A DNA stretch of 6,210 nucleotides from the NCBI GenBank assembly GCA_900551655.1, contig URWM01000099.1:1-6210 (forward strand). Reading direction: 5' to 3'. The DNA comes from an uncultured Collinsella sp. GTDB taxonomy: Bacteria; Actinomycetota; Coriobacteriia; Coriobacteriales; Coriobacteriaceae. The notes below the pieces were generated by a model. The model was not told the DNA's origin, searched no databases, and saw only the letters and a program-made list of their open reading frames with translations. Positions 5,150 through 6,210 of the stretch are shown in pieces (the stretch's first letter is position 1; the number at the start of each line of letters is the position of its first letter). The position numbers and the translations under genes are program-made.

Positions 5150-6178
5150 ATGCTTAGGATCGGTCTTCTTACCAGTGGCGGCGACTGCCAAGCGCTCAAC
5201 GCCACCATGCGCGGCATCGTCAAAACGCTTATGACCAATAGCGAAGAGCCTATCGAGATCTATGGTTTTGAGGACGGCTACCAGGGCCTTATCTACAGCA
5301 GGTTCCGCGTCATGACGCCCGCCGATTTTAGCGGCATCCTCACCCGCGGCGGCACCATCCTGGGCACGAGCCGCACACCGTTCAAGCGTCTGGACACTCC
5401 CGAGGCCGACGGCGTCGAGAAGGTGCCCGCAATGGTGCACACCTATCACAAGCTGCAGCTCGACTGCCTGTTTATGCTGGGCGGCAACGGCTCCACCAAG
5501 ACCGCCAACCGCCTGCGCGAAGAGGGCCTCAACGTTATTGCCCTGCCCAAGACCATCGATAACGACACCTGGGGCACCGAGATGACGTTTGGCTTTACGA
5601 GCGCCATCGACGTCGCCACCAAGTGCATCGACGACATCCACACCACCGCCTCGAGCCACGGCCGCGTGTTCGTTATCGAGATCATGGGCCACAAGGTCGG
5701 CTGGATCCCGCTGTACGCCGGCGTCGCGGGCGGCGCGGACGTCATCCTGATTCCCGAGATCCCCTACGACATGGACCAAGTCATCAAGACCATCGAGCAT
5801 CGCATGGAGACCGGCAGCCGCTTTACCATCGTGGCCGTCGCCGAGGGAGCCATCTCTAAGGAGGACGCGGCGCTGTCCAAGAAGGAGTACAAGAAGAAGC
5901 TCGCCGAGCGCACGAGCCCGTCGATCGTCTACGACATCGCCAAGGAGATTGAGGCCAAGACCGGTCGCGAGACCCGCGTCGCCATCCCCGGTCACACGCA
6001 GCGCGGCGGCCAGCCCGACGCTCAGGACCGCATCTTTGCGACCCAGTGCGGCGTCGAGGCCGCGCTTGGCTGCCTGCGCGGTGAGTTTGGCTACATGATC
6101 GCCCTGCGCGACGGCAAGATGTGCCACATGCCGCTCGAGGAGGTCGCCGGCAAGCTCAAGTATGTCGACCCCCAGAGC
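5150..6178 (+). CDS. pfkA: 6-phosphofructokinase, PfkA family (C-terminus cut by adapter)
   Basis: This cytosolic glycolytic enzyme phosphorylates fructose 6-phosphate to the 1,6-bisphosphate. ATG 5150 follows GGAAGGA (5137-5143) by 6 bases. The 343 genomic residues contain TSGGDCQALNA (8-18), GTILGTSR (68-75), GGNGS (111-115), PKTIDND (133-139) with the catalytic Asp137, Arg172, MGHKVGW (179-185), Glu232, and the sugar-phosphate residues Arg276, His282 and Arg285 (GRETR, GHTQRGG). Relative to E. coli PfkA there is a Lys-rich insert of about 23 residues (roughly 236-265), and the Mg-ATP Asp103 is Asn113. Gly114 points to ATP as donor, whereas Lys134 is more usual in PPi-dependent enzymes. The stop is not in the window: from 6179 the frame reads adapter (LSLIHISEPTR). 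By comparison with relatives perhaps 15-25 residues are missing. Confidence 0.95.
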
Positions 6179-6210
6179 CTGTCTCTTATACACATCTCCG
6201 AGCCCACGAG
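6179..6210 (+). other. Nextera i7-side sequencing adapter (artefact)
   Basis: Bases 6179-6197 (CTGTCTCTTATACACATCT) are the reverse-complement Tn5 mosaic end. Bases 6198-6210 (CCGAGCCCACGAG) are the Read 2 primer part, broken off two bases before its end. Genomic sequence ends at 6178. In the pfkA frame the adapter reads LSLIHISEPTR, a known contaminant peptide. Confidence 0.98.

Noticed and set aside
4739..6193. 484-codon open frame on the minus strand
   Set aside because: It starts in adapter (MYKRQ), is antisense to pfkA and the Ntn hydrolase gene, and has repetitive low-complexity composition typical of a shadow frame.

Overview
The window is a high-GC bacterial fragment of about 6.13 kb (49-6178), bounded on both sides by Illumina Nextera (Tn5 tagmentation) adapter sequence. 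The adapters are not biology. They mean that the first and last genes are cut by the sequencing library, and that any protein predicted across the junctions is chimeric. GC-rich codon use, strong Shine-Dalgarno sites, an ordinary housekeeping gene mix and a GGNGS-type phosphofructokinase suggest a gut actinobacterium of the Coriobacteriia, perhaps Collinsella. That placement is recognition from memory, not a computed assignment.

Layout, left to right: adapter (1-48); type I methionine aminopeptidase (+, N-terminus missing) with a strong terminator; a D-isomer-specific 2-hydroxyacid dehydrogenase (+, GTG start); a 299-base convergent spacer full of hairpins, including a bidirectional terminator nested in a larger inverted repeat; a 60-codon hypothetical ORF and an M18 zinc aminopeptidase (both -, abutting); a 161-base divergent spacer; a membrane-anchored Ntn hydrolase of the choloylglycine hydrolase / linear amide C-N hydrolase group (+); a 140-base spacer with a hairpin and an extended -10 promoter; 6-phosphofructokinase (+, last residues missing); adapter (6179-6210).

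The genes do not form one pathway. Two are aminopeptidases of different families (nascent-protein methionine removal and peptide breakdown), one is glycolytic, one is a redox enzyme of unknown substrate, and one is a surface or secreted amidase candidate. Each of the first two + genes is followed by a hairpin, so most appear to be separately transcribed. The only likely operon is the M18 gene with the small downstream ORF.

I found no defence system, CRISPR array, transposase, tRNA or rRNA. The most notable non-coding signal is a pair of intergenic hairpins with unrelated stems but a shared loop core (GGG-CAGGTT), resembling a dispersed REP-like family. A second short shared intergenic motif occurs at 2033-2050 and 5032-5049.
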